From Siphonodentalium dalli (Eukaryota; Mollusca; Scaphopoda; Gadilida; Siphonodentaliidae), in the NCBI GenBank assembly GCA_032622095.1, contig CP136064.1, forward strand, positions 185,858,209 through 185,922,208: a stretch of DNA of 64,000 nt, written 5' to 3'. The notes beneath the pieces were generated by a model. It was given only the letters and a program-made list of their open reading frames with translations. It did no database searches and was not told the origin of the DNA. Positions 9,820 to 21,403 of this stretch are shown piece by piece. Every line of letters starts with the position of its first letter. Positions within the stretch are counted from its first letter, which is position 1. The position numbers and the translations under genes are program-made.

Positions 9820-12799
9820 TTAAGTGACTATATGCGCCAGAAGAACACAGTAGAGCCCGGGCAGCCCCATGGGCCCATGGACAACATAATATGATGCATT
9901 ATGGTATTGGGATACATAGTAAGTATAGGTTGCAAACGTATATTTGCTGTGTCATCCACCGCCGGTTTTATTAACCATTTAAATTCCGATATTGGCTAAA
10001 TAGTGGAATAGATTAGTAACAAACTTGTTCACTTCATGACTAAAGTATGAAATTTTGCACATATGTACATATTCACATACTAATTGATATTAGGTATGGA
10101 ACCACGCTGAAATTTCACTTTAACCCCTCTTTTAAGAGATTTCCAGAATTTAAAGAGCGTTTCATAATTATATAATTTACTAAAATGTCGCAATTACTCT
10201 TACCATGGAATATGGTATTAAAAATTAGGCATATACAGTAAGTATGACTCTGCGAGATATAATGATACATTTTTAGGCCAAAATTGGAACCCCTCGTCCA
10301 AGATGGCACTCAAAATGGCAGCCGTAAGTGGAAAATTTGACATTTTTTCGCTAATATATTCTATATCAGTTTCAGCTGTTTGGAACTGGTTGAGAATTTG
10401 ACTTTTTTGTGATGTAGCAATGAAATATGTCATTCATGGGGTTCCATCCCCTTCAAATCCTTAAAAAAATCGATTTTTACAGAATTCAGTATAAAATTTC
10501 ACCAAAAATCATAAATGTTATCCTAGTCACATTTCAACAAGAAATGAGCAGAACTGCACAATGTAAGTGATGCATACCATTACTTGTGACTACATTAACC
10601 CAATGGAATCAAAATTGTCACTTTGGCTAAAAATGGCTGTCAAAATGGCGACCAAGATATGGAAAATGGTAAATATGGTCCCAGCTTGTAAAAAAGTTGT
10701 GGTTGATGTACGAAATTGGATATTATGTTGTAAATACATTGAATACTAACATTTATGATGCATCTTGGTTAAGTGTTACGATTACATCACCAAAATATTG
10801 GAATTTTCTCTCAAAATTCTAACTTTTCAGGCTTGGATTATTTGGAACTATCTTTGGTATTTATTGATTTGATCCGTCTTAAATGCATCACATTGAGGTG
10901 CTTTTAGAAAAAAATATATACTCAAGATGGCTTGCTAAATGTCCCACAAAATTTGATAGAAAAGTTGATATTTTCACATATATCCCGAACATTATTCTCT
11001 ACTCTTCTGTAAAGGTAGCACATTGTGATTCACTTTGTTACTAAACATGCTACTTAACCAACTGGCAACTAAATGTTATATTCTGGTTGTCCCTGTACCT
11101 TATGGGGCATGACAATTCCATTATAAATGATGCAGAATGTAATTTTGCCGAAAACTTCTTATCGGATTCTGGCCATGTTTGAACGGAAATGAGCAGAAAT
11201 CTGAAAATGAACTGATAGGGGCATAATTATATGCATACTCTGGCCCAATAACATGTTACAATTTTTGTTCCATTGAGTGTGAAATATTCATAAGCAATGG
11301 CATGCCTCACTTACTGCGCACAGTTCTGTCCATTTCTTTTTAAAATATGACTAGAATCCTAACGGTGATTCTTGGTGAAATTTAATACCAAGTTCTGTAA
11401 AAATCGATTTACTGAGGGACCGGGATCCCACAAATGGCATATTTTATTGCTTTAATTATCAGTTAACATGAAAAATACAAAATAAAGTCACATTTCCGAA
11501 CTATTTACATACAGCAGAAACTGATATAGAAGATATGGTGAAAAAAAACGCCAAATTGTCCTATTTCAGCTGCCATTTTGACGGTCATCTTGGACGGGGA
11601 TTTCCAATTTTACCATAAACATGTGGCATTATATCTAGCAGAGTCATATTTACTGTATATGTCTAATTTTAAAGTGCATATTTCATGGTAAGATAATTGC
11701 GACATTTAATAAATTATATAATCACAAAACGCTCTTTAAATTCGGAAAATTAAAGTGAAATTTCAGACTGGCTCCATATCTAATATCAATAGGTTAGTTA
11801 ATGTGTACATGTGGGCGACATTTAAGGGGCAAATGAACCCGGTCGTAAATGAGATGACGAGTCAATCTTCTCAGTTTACGTTCAGTATGTGTCTCGCTAC
11901 CATTAGCCATTGATAAATAGTTTGATGCGATCTCTGGGTGTGACCAGGCTTTCCCCAATTCATTTAGCCAATTTCGGCATTCAAAGGGTTAATAAAACCG
12001 CCGGTGGATGACACAGCAAGTCAATTTTCACAATATATTCTTAGTGTGTATCCTACTAGTACTAACACAAGGCATCATAGCATACGGTCTGTGGGTCCAT
12101 GGAGCCGCCCGAGCTCTCCAGTACTCTCTTCTGGCCCATATCGTCATGAACCAGGTCTTGAACGAGACGGTGAGTCAATCTTCTCCGTTTACTTTTAATA
12201 TGTGTCTGGCTACAATTATTCATCAATATATATAGTGTGATCGAGTTTATGGGTCTAGCCGGACTCTCTCTGGTTCTTTTAGCCAATATCGGCGTTTAAA
12301 CGGTTAATAACAACCAGCGGTGGATGACAAATAAAGTAATCGTTTACAACCTATGCTTTGTATTTATCGTACTACCATGAGGCATCATATTGTAGTGTCC
12401 ACAGGCCTATTTGGGCCGCCGGGCCTGCCCTAGCTTACACTGGCTCGCATGTGCTCTTCTGGCCCATATCGTCATTTAAGGGGTTAATTAACCTGGCCGT
12501 GAACGAGACGGCGAGACAATCTTCGACGTTTACGTTTAATAGGTGTATGGATACAGTTAGTCATCGATATATAGTGTGATCGGGTCTCTGGGTCTGCCCG
12601 GGCTCTCCCGGGTTCTTTTAGTCAATATCGGCATTTAAGGGGTTAATAAACCCGCCGGCGGATGACACAGCAAGTCAATTTTCAATACCTATGCTTTTAT
12701 TGTATCCTACTACCGTAAGACACCATATTATATTGCCCATGGGCTCAATGGGCCGCCCGGGCTTGTCTGGGCGTGTCCGGGGCAGTAATTAGTCACACC

Positions 12800-13606
12800 G
12801 AAATTAACTTTGTGGCCAAATGACCACTGTTATTATCTCAATCACTCTAATGGGCTGAAACTAATATGTTTTTACACCTGAGGCATTGGTCTCAAAAATA
12901 TGGCTGGGGTGTCTTCGGCCCGACTCATCTGAGGTACTCCGGCCCGAGCAGTTGCAGCCCGAGTTGTCCCGTTCCCGATTTTCCAGTAGATATGATGCTT
13001 TGAAGGTTAACAAACTAAAGCTCTCCGATATTAGAGAGCACCGGTATGTGTGTGTGAGAAAAAATTAGAAGGATTAAAATGATTAAATTAGGTGTGGATA
13101 CAGATAACCATAAAGGTGTTATAACATTGGTAAGTTCTAGTGCAATCACAACACAACACATAATTCAGGGTTTTCTCCTCATTTACATGTAAAACTGAGA
13201 CATTACAAAAGTTGTTATTGAATCTGTCAAAGGAATAACAAAATACAACATGATAAAAACTGTGATTTAAAGACTGATCTATTTGATCAATTTCGTTTCC
13301 AGGGCATTCTTTCTCATCTAAATTATAAACATGAATATCATTGGAAAGATGAAGGATTTTTTAAAGCTCTTCAACACAACTTAAAACACATTAAGATATC
13401 ACTGGTATTTGCAGATGAATGTGACCGAAACTATTCTGGTTGGCAATGAATTAGCTCTCCAGTCTTAATTTGACTGTGTGACCTTCTCGATTTGTTTAGA
13501 TGGTTTGCATATGACTGATTGGGTAATCTCGTCTTTTGTAATAAAGGTACAAGGAGGAGTAACCAGTATACTCTAAAGTCATTAATATTCAAGCTAACTA
13601 CATGTA
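12800..13606. other. SEL1L intron, nothing recognised
   Basis: A locally GC-richer patch at 12895-12990 with CGGCCCGA and GCAGCCCGAG words has no recognisable gene. The rest is plain intron. Confidence 0.5.
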
Positions 13607-13785
13607 CAGTAATGCCCTAAATAATCGACTCCTTAACCACAGCAGAATTATGGGTAACTTTTCAGGATTTAGTTGGAAATATGACTTGTTGCCATATTGG
13701 AAAGCTCTCAGTGAGCTGACTAAATCCTGAAAAATTACCCATAATTCTGCTGTGGTTAAGGAGTCGATTATTTAGGGCATTACTG
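13607..13785. mobile_element. Palindromic MITE, CAGTAATGCCCTAA family, copy 3
   Basis: Both ends are intact (CAGTAATGCCCTAAATAATC and the complement GATTATTTAGGGCATTACTG). The core is shortened by a deletion on one arm (TGACTAAATCCTGAAAAATT without the GGAAATATGGC part). TA precedes the left end; TT follows the right end. Confidence 0.85.
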
Positions 13786-14077
13786 TTCATGTACATGTAA
13801 CATGATCAGACAAGATATTTCTCTGGAATCATATTTTTGCAGATGCTGCAGCCAACGCTTTCCAATGCCAATGATTCCCAAGTCATATGTAAGTGGCGAA
13901 TGCTGAACAAATCATGAGATTAGCATATGTTTCATACTGTCTACTATGCATTCCAACATTGCACTGAAAAGTACTATGCTTCTGACATTTTCGCCAATTT
14001 ATTTGATGTGTCATTTACATGTACATGTAATACGAAGAAGAAACTCTGAGGTACAAATATTATAATGTTTCCTTTAA

Positions 14078-14403
14078 CCCTTTCTTTACTAAATGGACTC
14101 TCCCATTCAGTTATAAAAGTATACATCAGAATGGTCTGTTATTCATCAGGAAATATGATAACCAAGTGACGAGAAGAGCACAGAGCCTGTACAGCAAGTA
14201 CAGGTTCCTCATGGCGCTACTCAGGAAATATGAGCAGACGACAGACAATAAAAAGTGCAGAAGGAATCCTATTCATTGGTGGAAAATGTTCAGATAAAGT
14301 TCAATATATAAACAACCTAGATGTATGTTCATTTGTTGAGCTTATTATCTAAACACTTCCTAAGGGATAACTACTCATCAATGAGTATTTAGTATAGAAA
14401 GGG
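14078..14403. mobile_element. TTAA-type MITE with CCCTTTCTTTACTAAATGG end
   Basis: TTAA precedes CCCTTTCTTTACTAAATGG. The right end is the complement-like GAGTATTTAGTATAGAAAGGG, followed by TTAC (a one-base change from TTAA). The length is 326 bp. A related right-end fragment (CACTGAGTATTTAGTAAAGAA) lies at 40985-41005. Confidence 0.7.
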
Positions 14404-15051
14404 TTACACTTTCGTCAATAATAGACTAGAGATATGGGAGTCTAATCTTTAAAAATATTGAGCTGAGCGAGCTCTGTCGAAATATCCAGTAATGCAACAT
14501 TTGACATTAGTCAGTCCACCAGGGAAGGAATTGTAGTTCAGAAACACTGAAATATGCAGTCTGTTTTGAAACACAATGGTGATTTATTGCATGAGTTGCA
14601 TCTACAGGAGTATTGAAAAAAGCCACAAACTCCAATTTAGATTAATTTTAATTTTCCTTTATGAATGTCATGAGCGAAACATTTCCGAAAACAGAAGATG
14701 TTGGCAATGGAAAGTAGATCAAAAGATTCTTTTCCAAGTCTGATGGTAGCTGATAGAACTGATGTGTTCAACTTGAAGGTGCATGGACCAGTATACAAAT
14801 AATGGTTATTGCCGTTACAGTGTTGATTTAATTGTGATCAATCAGATTCATCTACCAGTTCTATTAAAAAAAAAATTCTGAGGCTTCACCTTTGATTTTA
14901 AAATGGACTGTTGTTGTAATCTTTGGAACTGTGACAGTGATTTCTATTTCAATAGATGACCATTACAGTATGTTGGTAAACAGATTGCAAACACATAACT
15001 ACTAATACTACATACAAAAAATAAACCATATGCCACGCCGCCTCAAGTTAC

Positions 15052-15876
15052 CTGGCCCAGACACCTCCTCATCAGAGTCATCATCATCTGTGAAATCTTC
15101 ACCAAACTCACCATTTCGAAGTCGCCTCTCCAACTCCTTTTTGGCGATTTCGGCAGAAGCTCGCAGTTCCTGCCGTCTCCACTCTTCTTCATCCATATTT
15201 ACATGTACTTCTGTTTTTTCCATGCCATCAGGTTTTTGTCTGAGGAGAATCTTATTAGTGCCCCGGGGGACTTTGACTCTTTGAACTTCTGGCAAATCCT
15301 TCTCCGTCTCTTCTTTCGAGGGATCTGTTGGGTTCTCACCAGGAATCGAGAGATCCATTGGGCTCTCATCAGCAATGTCAGGGCTCTCCAAAGTTTCAGA
15401 TTTCTTGTTAATAACTATGTGAGTAGCCCCAGGAGGAACCTGTACTTGCTGTACAGGGTCTGTGCTCTTCTCGTCACTTGGGGCTTTCATGCTTTCAGGT
15501 TGAGGTGTCTCTTGCTCATCCCTGGGCTCTGACACAGATGACGTTTCACCATTAACACCTGTATGGGCTTGGTGAACCTTCAAGTTGTTTTCATCCTCAA
15601 TTAGTTCAGATTTCACTTCCTGATTACTTAACTCTTTTCCTTTCTGATTTTCATCACTGTCCACCTTTTCTTTGATCCCAGGCATTCCATTATCAATTAC
15701 AGAATTGCTATTCAAGCCATTTGTCCCAATATTTTTTTCAGAATTTCCATCGACATCCTTGTGGATTTCTGGACCAGCTGCTTCTACATTAACTCCATCA
15801 TGAGGAATGGAAGACGTTTCTTGTTTGGTTTTATGTTGGTGCTTGTTTGAGTGATCTGCTTCAGCTTCAGGGAGAG
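15052..15876 (-). CDS. SEL1L-like, second coding exon seen (acidic low-complexity segment)
   Basis: A long 825-bp exon starts after ...AAATCATCAACAG and ends GGGCCAG|GTAACTTG. It encodes two bases, 274 codons and one base. The peptide is rich in Glu, Asp, Lys, Ser and Gln, lacks Cys, and contains two related segments, QQVQVPPGATHIVINKK and EVQRVKVPRGTNKILLRQKP, spaced about 55 residues. It ends in a charged helix (EEWRRQELRASAEIAKKELE) and an acidic DFTDDDDSDEE tract. Vertebrate SEL1L has a comparable acidic, poorly conserved region before the Sel1-like repeats. The fibronectin type II domain of vertebrate SEL1L is not seen here. The identity of this exon rests on phase-matched neighbours on both sides. 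Confidence 0.8.
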
Positions 15877-16062
15877 CTGTTGATGATTTAACAATTTACT
15901 AGTAATCATAAGCTGTCATTTCATGTAACGTGTTTGTCTGCTATGGCTGTTAACGACTGATAAACCCCGGCTACGATACAATACATATTGAGATTTTTGC
16001 ATTTGCTCACAATACAATATGTGTATCGTAAACTCACTATCGGCTTGAATAATTATTAAAAT

Positions 16063-16868
16063 TTTATTTCAGTGAATAAAACTGATAAGTTAGTATATAA
16101 ACACTATCTCCAGAATGTAGCAATTAGCTTCTGCTAAGATCGTTGAAAAATCCAATTAAATTCACAGTACAATTTTAGAGAACACGAAGTTTGAACTATG
16201 CCCAAATGTAAATATTAACTACTTTATTCAGAACGATTTATTTGTAATCAACAACGTATACAGGGTACCTTTAATATATATCGCAATACGATATTTCAGA
16301 AAGAATTGTGATAACATGTACCACTCTTAATTACCGTACTTAGATTGAATACATAATAAATATATAATATATACCAGTATATATCAGATTTATGGAGGCA
16401 CGCATTCATTGCTTCAAATCTGCTTGCTTCGGTGAGTGTGAAAACATTCTCATTTCTATCGAAATGGCCATGTATCAATTGTACTTTCGAGCCATATTTA
16501 TATATGCAAATCTCAGGTCAGTAGGAAAATATCATTGTAAATTTGAATGTTATTTGGAATGTTTTATCATCTCTAATTCAAAGCAGCAAAGCCAACAGTA
16601 ATATCAATTAGATTTCATATCTTGTTTTTTTGTAACTGGAGGTCTAGAGCTCTCAATAGTGAATATCTTAAAACACATAACATGGATTTATTTCAGTGAA
16701 TAAAACTGATAAGTTAGTATATAAACACTATCTCCAGAATGTAGCAATTAGCTTCTGCTAAGATCATTGAAAAATCCAATCAAATTCACAGTACAATTTT
16801 AGAGAACACGAAGTTTGAACTATGCCTAAATGTAAATATTAACTACTTTATTCAGAATGATTTATTTG
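16063..16868. repeat. 182-bp direct duplication (16063-16244 and 16687-16868)
   Basis: The two copies start at TTTATTTCAGTGAATAAAAC and end GATTTATTTG, exactly 624 bp apart. By eye they differ at four positions, all transitions (CGTTG/CATTG, ATTAAA/ATCAAA, GCCCAAA/GCCTAAA, GAACGA/GAATGA). The intervening 442 bp is single-copy. They lie in SEL1L intron 1. This is a recent segmental duplication or a pair of copies of one repeat. Confidence 0.9.
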
Positions 16869-17445
16869 GTGATAAACATACCGTATGGCAATGATTTCGC
16901 CAACAATAGTCACATCATGAAATTCTTATTTAAAAACCACTCTGTTTTCTGCCTATTTCGACATCAGATAATTAATTTTCGCATGGTTATTTCATATTCC
17001 GTTCCGGACACCTCATCGGAATGTTCCACGTCACTTTAAAAATAGATTTTGAAAGATTGTTATGCATGTCTATCAGGGAGTTAACCATAAACCTGAAATA
17101 CGGTAGGTATCCAAAACACATCCATCGTCAATATGGTACGCGTTAATGGGGGCTAACAATGATGATGTACCACCTTAACTAATCCCCCAGAAAAACTCAA
17201 ATCAAGCCTTCCAACAAGGCAACCTAATAATTGCTATAAATACATGTATATATTTATAATCTTTTCACAATTCCTTGTTAAAATTTAGTTGACAAAAATT
17301 GGTTTTGACTGTTAAAAAGTTAAAGCAGTCTGAAAAAGTCTGAAGCTTACAAGTGCCTGATTCATACAATACTGAGGTCTGCCCATCCAAAACACAGGCG
17401 GACAGGTGACTGGCTAACCCTCTGATGTTGATATATGCAACATAC

Positions 17446-17689
17446 CTGAATGATCACTCTTTAAATTTGGAAGAGGCTGACTCTGTTCTTTAGTGGCACC
17501 AGATGCACTTGCTTGACCATCCACATTTGAATGTTGACTTGGTGCATCTGGCTGACTTTTTTGTTTAAGTCCATCCGGCTGATTTTGATGAGGTTTGGCA
17601 TGTTGAGAGTTTACAACATTTGGAATTACTAATATCAAAAATATCACTGTAAAGAGCTTAGTCCGTCTCCAGTAAGCAAATGTATACAT
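17446..17689 (-). CDS. SEL1L-like, first coding exon with signal peptide
   Basis: This is the start of the SEL1L/HRD3 homologue. The ATG at 17687-17689 is preceded by an in-frame TGA 12 nt upstream, which fixes the start. The first 24 residues (MYTFAYWRRTKLFTVIFLIL followed by VIPNVVNS) form a basic-then-hydrophobic signal peptide, expected for an ER membrane-anchored luminal protein. The rest is a Gln/Pro/Ser-rich linker. The exon ends CATTCAG|GTATGT after 81 codons plus one base, joining CT of the 15876 exon to give Ala. About 460 residues of the protein are encoded in this window. SEL1L pairs with the HRD1 ubiquitin ligase and delivers luminal substrates for retrotranslocation. A non-coding 5' exon may lie further right; none is recognised. 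Confidence 0.85.
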
Positions 17690-18480
17690 AGTCCTGGTTC
17701 AACACTGTGTGTATTAGTTGATATAATTATCAAGTTCACATTTGTCCTGATGTAGTCCCCGATTCTGCCTTTGAGTGTAGTTGTAAAAGAGAAGAGCAAA
17801 TCCAATCTAAAAAAAACAAATAAGACACATGTATGTGCTTGTGGAAAATTCTGTAACAGGAACAAATGGTTTGGTGCAAACAATATTTATTAAATCAAAC
17901 AAGAGGTTGCACCTGCGGTACAGTGCTGGCATATCACACGGTACAATTTTAAACCCTGGGCAGGTAGGAACCCAAATACTGAGGACCACTGCAAGTCTCT
18001 ACTCCATAAGATCAGTGATTCAAATACACACCGTATAAACTAACAATCTTCCTCTCAGTGGATAGTCGTCCTCCGAGATACAACAGGAAGTCTCTGAGAG
18101 CTGAATTTAGATTTCTGAAGTATTTTTACATCACACAATATTGAAAAGATGTCAGATAGGCAGGTTAGTATTTACTATAGATGTTAATGCATGGGTGCAT
18201 TAGTTAGGGTGATATCTAATGGTCACCAATATAGAAGGCATTGTTGAAAAAAACAATTGTATATTTTTTAATCGCTGCCACAAATTACATACTCATTATC
18301 TGGAATCAATTTTTGGGGAAAGAAAATGTTTTATTTTTTGGAATGATGCTCTGCCAGCAGCAGAATATGTTGTGTCAAGGAGGACTGCAGATACACATTG
18401 AAGTCCACGCGACTGCCTAATGTTTATCATGTAGATCATAGTTGATTTATATTCTCATTTTTCCGTGATAATTTATGTCT
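17690..18480. other. Region upstream of SEL1L start; promoter not identified
   Basis: The sequence is AT-rich with no CpG-rich block, TATA box or clear 5' exon that I can defend. Polypyrimidine tracts followed by CAG on the minus strand (near 17790-17810) leave room for a 5'-UTR intron. Confidence 0.4.
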
Positions 18481-18860
18481 CCGATTTGGCGATCTTCCAG
18501 CGGAATAAGAGTACAGGGTGGACAATTCTGCTAAATCCAATAAGAGTACGGGGCGGAATAACAGTACAGGGTGGCAATTTCCAACATGGAAACAGGACTA
18601 TCTGAAATGCTATAAGGTCAATCATATATATTTCTAAAACTGTGCACTGTTTGTTGTCATAGGAGTTACCAAACAGACTTCCAGCAACATGTTTGGACTA
18701 TCTGTTCCTGATCTGAATAAAGGCTCCGGCAGTAGTATGAATTTCTTGACAATTCCACTTTTTAAATAAACATACGGACCCAAATAAGCACCATACAGGG
18801 CGGCAACTTTTCCAAAAATTAATAAGCATGTATGCTTATTTGGATCCCAAAAGTACAGCT
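18481..18860. repeat. Short array of AATAAGAGTACAGGG-type words
   Basis: Variants GGAATAAGAGTACAGGGTGG, AATAAGAGTACGGGGCGG, GGAATAACAGTACAGGGTGG and ACCATACAGGGCGGCAA recur at 18508-18580 and 18785-18810. A hairpin of AATAAGCATG/TATGCTTATT follows at 18820. Possibly a small decayed word-array element. Confidence 0.5.
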
Positions 18861-19382
18861 ATATATCAGGTGTTATCAAAACAGATATTTATATATCTAA
18901 CCAACATAGAGACAATTTTTAATCAGCCAGTAAAATTTGCTGTTTCAAAAGTGATAGGAGATGTGATACTGACAACATCTGGTCGAATTTAAAAACATTT
19001 ATTGATGGTAAAACAAACTATTGTTGTACATTTATGCTGCATAATGCTAAGATGAGCAAACAGTTTTGAGATTATTATACAAAAATGGTATTAGAACTGT
19101 TGTGAGTAGTTGAACAAAAGGTGTTTTTATTTAGTTTATCTGTAATGTGAGGTAGTCAAAATAGAGTTTAATTCTGGATGCGATATTTTGTGCTACGGGT
19201 CGAACTGGCAAAATGCACATAAATTACATTAAAGATTTAGCTAATTTAACTAATTATTAACATAGATGAACATAGTCTATTAACATACATGTAGACGAAA
19301 TGAGCTAATTAATTTATTATTCATCAAATAAAGACTGTTATTACTACAGCTGAGTTAATCAAGACCCTTGGAAGTGAATAAT

Positions 19383-19726
19383 AGAATCCTGGACATTTCC
19401 CCACCTGACATTTCCCCACCCACCCTTGAAATGGCAAAGCGGACATTTACCCACCCGGACATATACCCACCGGACATTTCCCCACTTACTCAATATCAAA
19501 GCGGACATTTCCCCACCGGACTTCCCCCCACCTTTGACTGTTACTATGGGTGTGTGGTATTGACTATTACTACGGGTGTGTGGTAAAATCAGATTTATTT
19601 CAATGCATTTTATTAGCAGGGTGGGGAAATGTCCGGTGGGTAAATGTCCGGGTGGGGAAATGTCCGGGTGGGGAAATGTCCGCTTTTGAAAGTGGGTAAA
19701 TGTCCGGTGGGGAAATGTCCGGTTAC
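19383..19726. mobile_element. Non-autonomous element with GGACATTTCCCCACC word arrays
   Basis: The left half carries five to six forward copies of GGACATTT(C/A)CCCACC-like words. The right half carries the same word in reverse (GGTGGGGAAATGTCC), again five to six times. The 344-bp unit is bounded by exact 8-bp direct repeats TGAATAAT (19375-19382 and 19727-19734), a size typical of hAT insertions. Terminal inverted repeats start AGAATCCTGGACATTT / GTAACCGGACATTT. There is no coding capacity. Confidence 0.85.
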
Positions 19727-19819
19727 TGAATAATCCTTTTATAAGTTGTTATTGTTACAACTAAGTGCTCTTTCAATAACACAAAGACTAAGCTGCCCAT
19801 AGCCATAATGCCTGCACAC

Positions 19820-21087
19820 CAGGGTTGGGGCGATTACATACATGTACCAATGTAATCGATTACGATTACTTTTGATTTACATGATTATGATTACAATCAC
19901 TGATTACATTTTTTCCAATGTAATCGATTACGATTACAATTACTTTAGTAAATGTAATCGATTACTTTTTGATTACATCTGATTACAATTGTTGGTTTCC
20001 AACCATTTTGATGGCATAGGAATAAATAATGAAATAATTCAAATTAACATGTCTAATATGATTGAATAAAGACATCACTGCATAACATGGAAACAAGAAA
20101 CGACTGAAACAATAGAAAGATGCAAGCAAAAAACATAAAAACTTTTTTTTTACATTTACATGTATTGGAAAGGTTTCATCATGAAGTTATACACCAACTT
20201 ATTGGGAATACATTATGTTTTATTTGTATTTATTTATGTAAATAATTTTTAATATATTTTTAATTTTCTTACATGCATTCAAACAAACGCATAATATTTA
20301 TGAAAATATCACCAGAAACAATTATAAAATATTTGCATGTTCTGTTAGATTCAATACCCAACACAATTTTTTTTTTTTTTTTAAGTGAGTAGATGGGCGC
20401 GAAGCGCCCGGGATGGTCGAAAAGATCGAGTGATCTTCTCCTTCACCCCACACAATGAAGATAACATTAAGATTTATTTGATGATCATCCGTTGTTAATC
20501 CTGATGAGGATTAAATTAGGCTTAACTCCATGGGTGCAGTAAATGACAAACCAGCTAATTAGGTCTATGGATGTACTTCACACCTTCTTTGTTCAGTTAA
20601 TTAGCCCTATTGTACCAGTGTGACTTTACAGCCATTGTCTGCAGCAATCCCAATTCAATTTAATCTCAATTGAAGTTGGCTACCCTATTTATTCATATTA
20701 GAACATTTCATTTGTCTGTATCACAAGTTTATTGCTATTCATGCTGTATTCAACAAGTGTGTTGTTATCTGTGTCCACTGCCAGAATGTACATACACACT
20801 GTACCACTAACATAAGACATGACTCTAATATGGTGTATGTATCTTTGCACACTCCATAGTACCACAGTATGAGACTATGAGTATCCAATAGCCATCCATA
20901 TGGATATTTTAGTAAAAGTAATCAAAAAGTAATCAAAATGTAATCATGATTACAGGTACAATTGAATGTAATCAATTACGATTACGATTACTTGTAATCA
21001 AGAAATGTCATGATTACAGATGATTACTCCAAATTTTTTAATCGATTACTTTGATTACAATTACTGATTACGATGACCCCAACCCTG
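19820..21087. mobile_element. hAT-like non-autonomous transposon
   Basis: The ends are CAGGGTTGGGGCGATTAC and CGATGACCCCAACCCTG (inverted). The flanking 8-bp target duplication CTGCACAC is exact (19812-19819 and 21088-21095). The subterminal 170 bp on both sides are arrays of GTAATCGATTACGATTAC-type words, many self-complementary. The middle contains no transposase-like ORF. The 8-bp duplication and CAGGG-type ends are typical of hAT elements. Confidence 0.92.
20385..20450 (+). repeat. Hairpin repeat GGGCGCGAAGCGCCCGGGAT, copy 1
   Basis: GGGCGCGAAGCGCCC forms one hairpin and GAAAAGATCGAGTGATCTTCTC a second, ending CTTCACCCC. It follows a poly-T run inside the hAT-like element. Variants with the shared GGGATGGTCGAA core are at 53355-53430 and 53885-53940. 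This could be the conserved tail of a short retroposon or rolling-circle element; unresolved. Confidence 0.6.
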
Positions 21088-21403
21088 CTGCACACTAATT
21101 AACTGGCTGAATATCTTCCTAGCCGAATCTTCTCGCGAACGAAAAATACCTAGCTGAATCTTCCAGTTCCTCTGCTTATAATGCTCTATGACTATTGGGA
21201 ACTAGCGGTGATATTAAACACTGAGATAACACTCTCACAGATACACTGTAAGTGTACGTGAATGTTCAGACGACCACGATTCAATTGTAAATGGAAATTT
21301 TCGGTTGATTATAACTGTCGATTAGTCAATTATGAAAACTCATAATCGTGGCAAGTGGCAACCCTAGTTACCTCCACATGCTACAGAATCGCAGGCATGT
21401 GTA

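Larger units (their letters stand above)
7900..12799. mobile_element. Large foldback element with GGTGTGACTAATTACTGCCC ends
   Basis: The left end GGTGTGACTAATTACTGCCC matches the complement of the right end (GGCAGTAATTAGTCACACC). Inside, the left arm (7900 to about 10570, minus the nested insertion) is mirrored by the right arm (about 11300 to 12799). Mirrored landmarks are CAGCAAGTCAATTTT, the GCCGATATTGACTAAAAGAA block, GCGTTT.ATAATTATATAAT, CCAAGATGG and AAAAATCGATTTT. The outer arms are built of roughly 346-bp units with CCCGGGC words, about three on the right and two on the left. The innermost 10600-11280 is not mirrored. There is no transposase ORF and no convincing target duplication. 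It lies in the large SEL1L intron between 15052 and 4377. Confidence 0.85.

Noticed and set aside
12004-12579. Cluster of 60-75 codon ORFs on both strands
   Set aside because: They occur in the repeated arms of the foldback element, without conservation between units.
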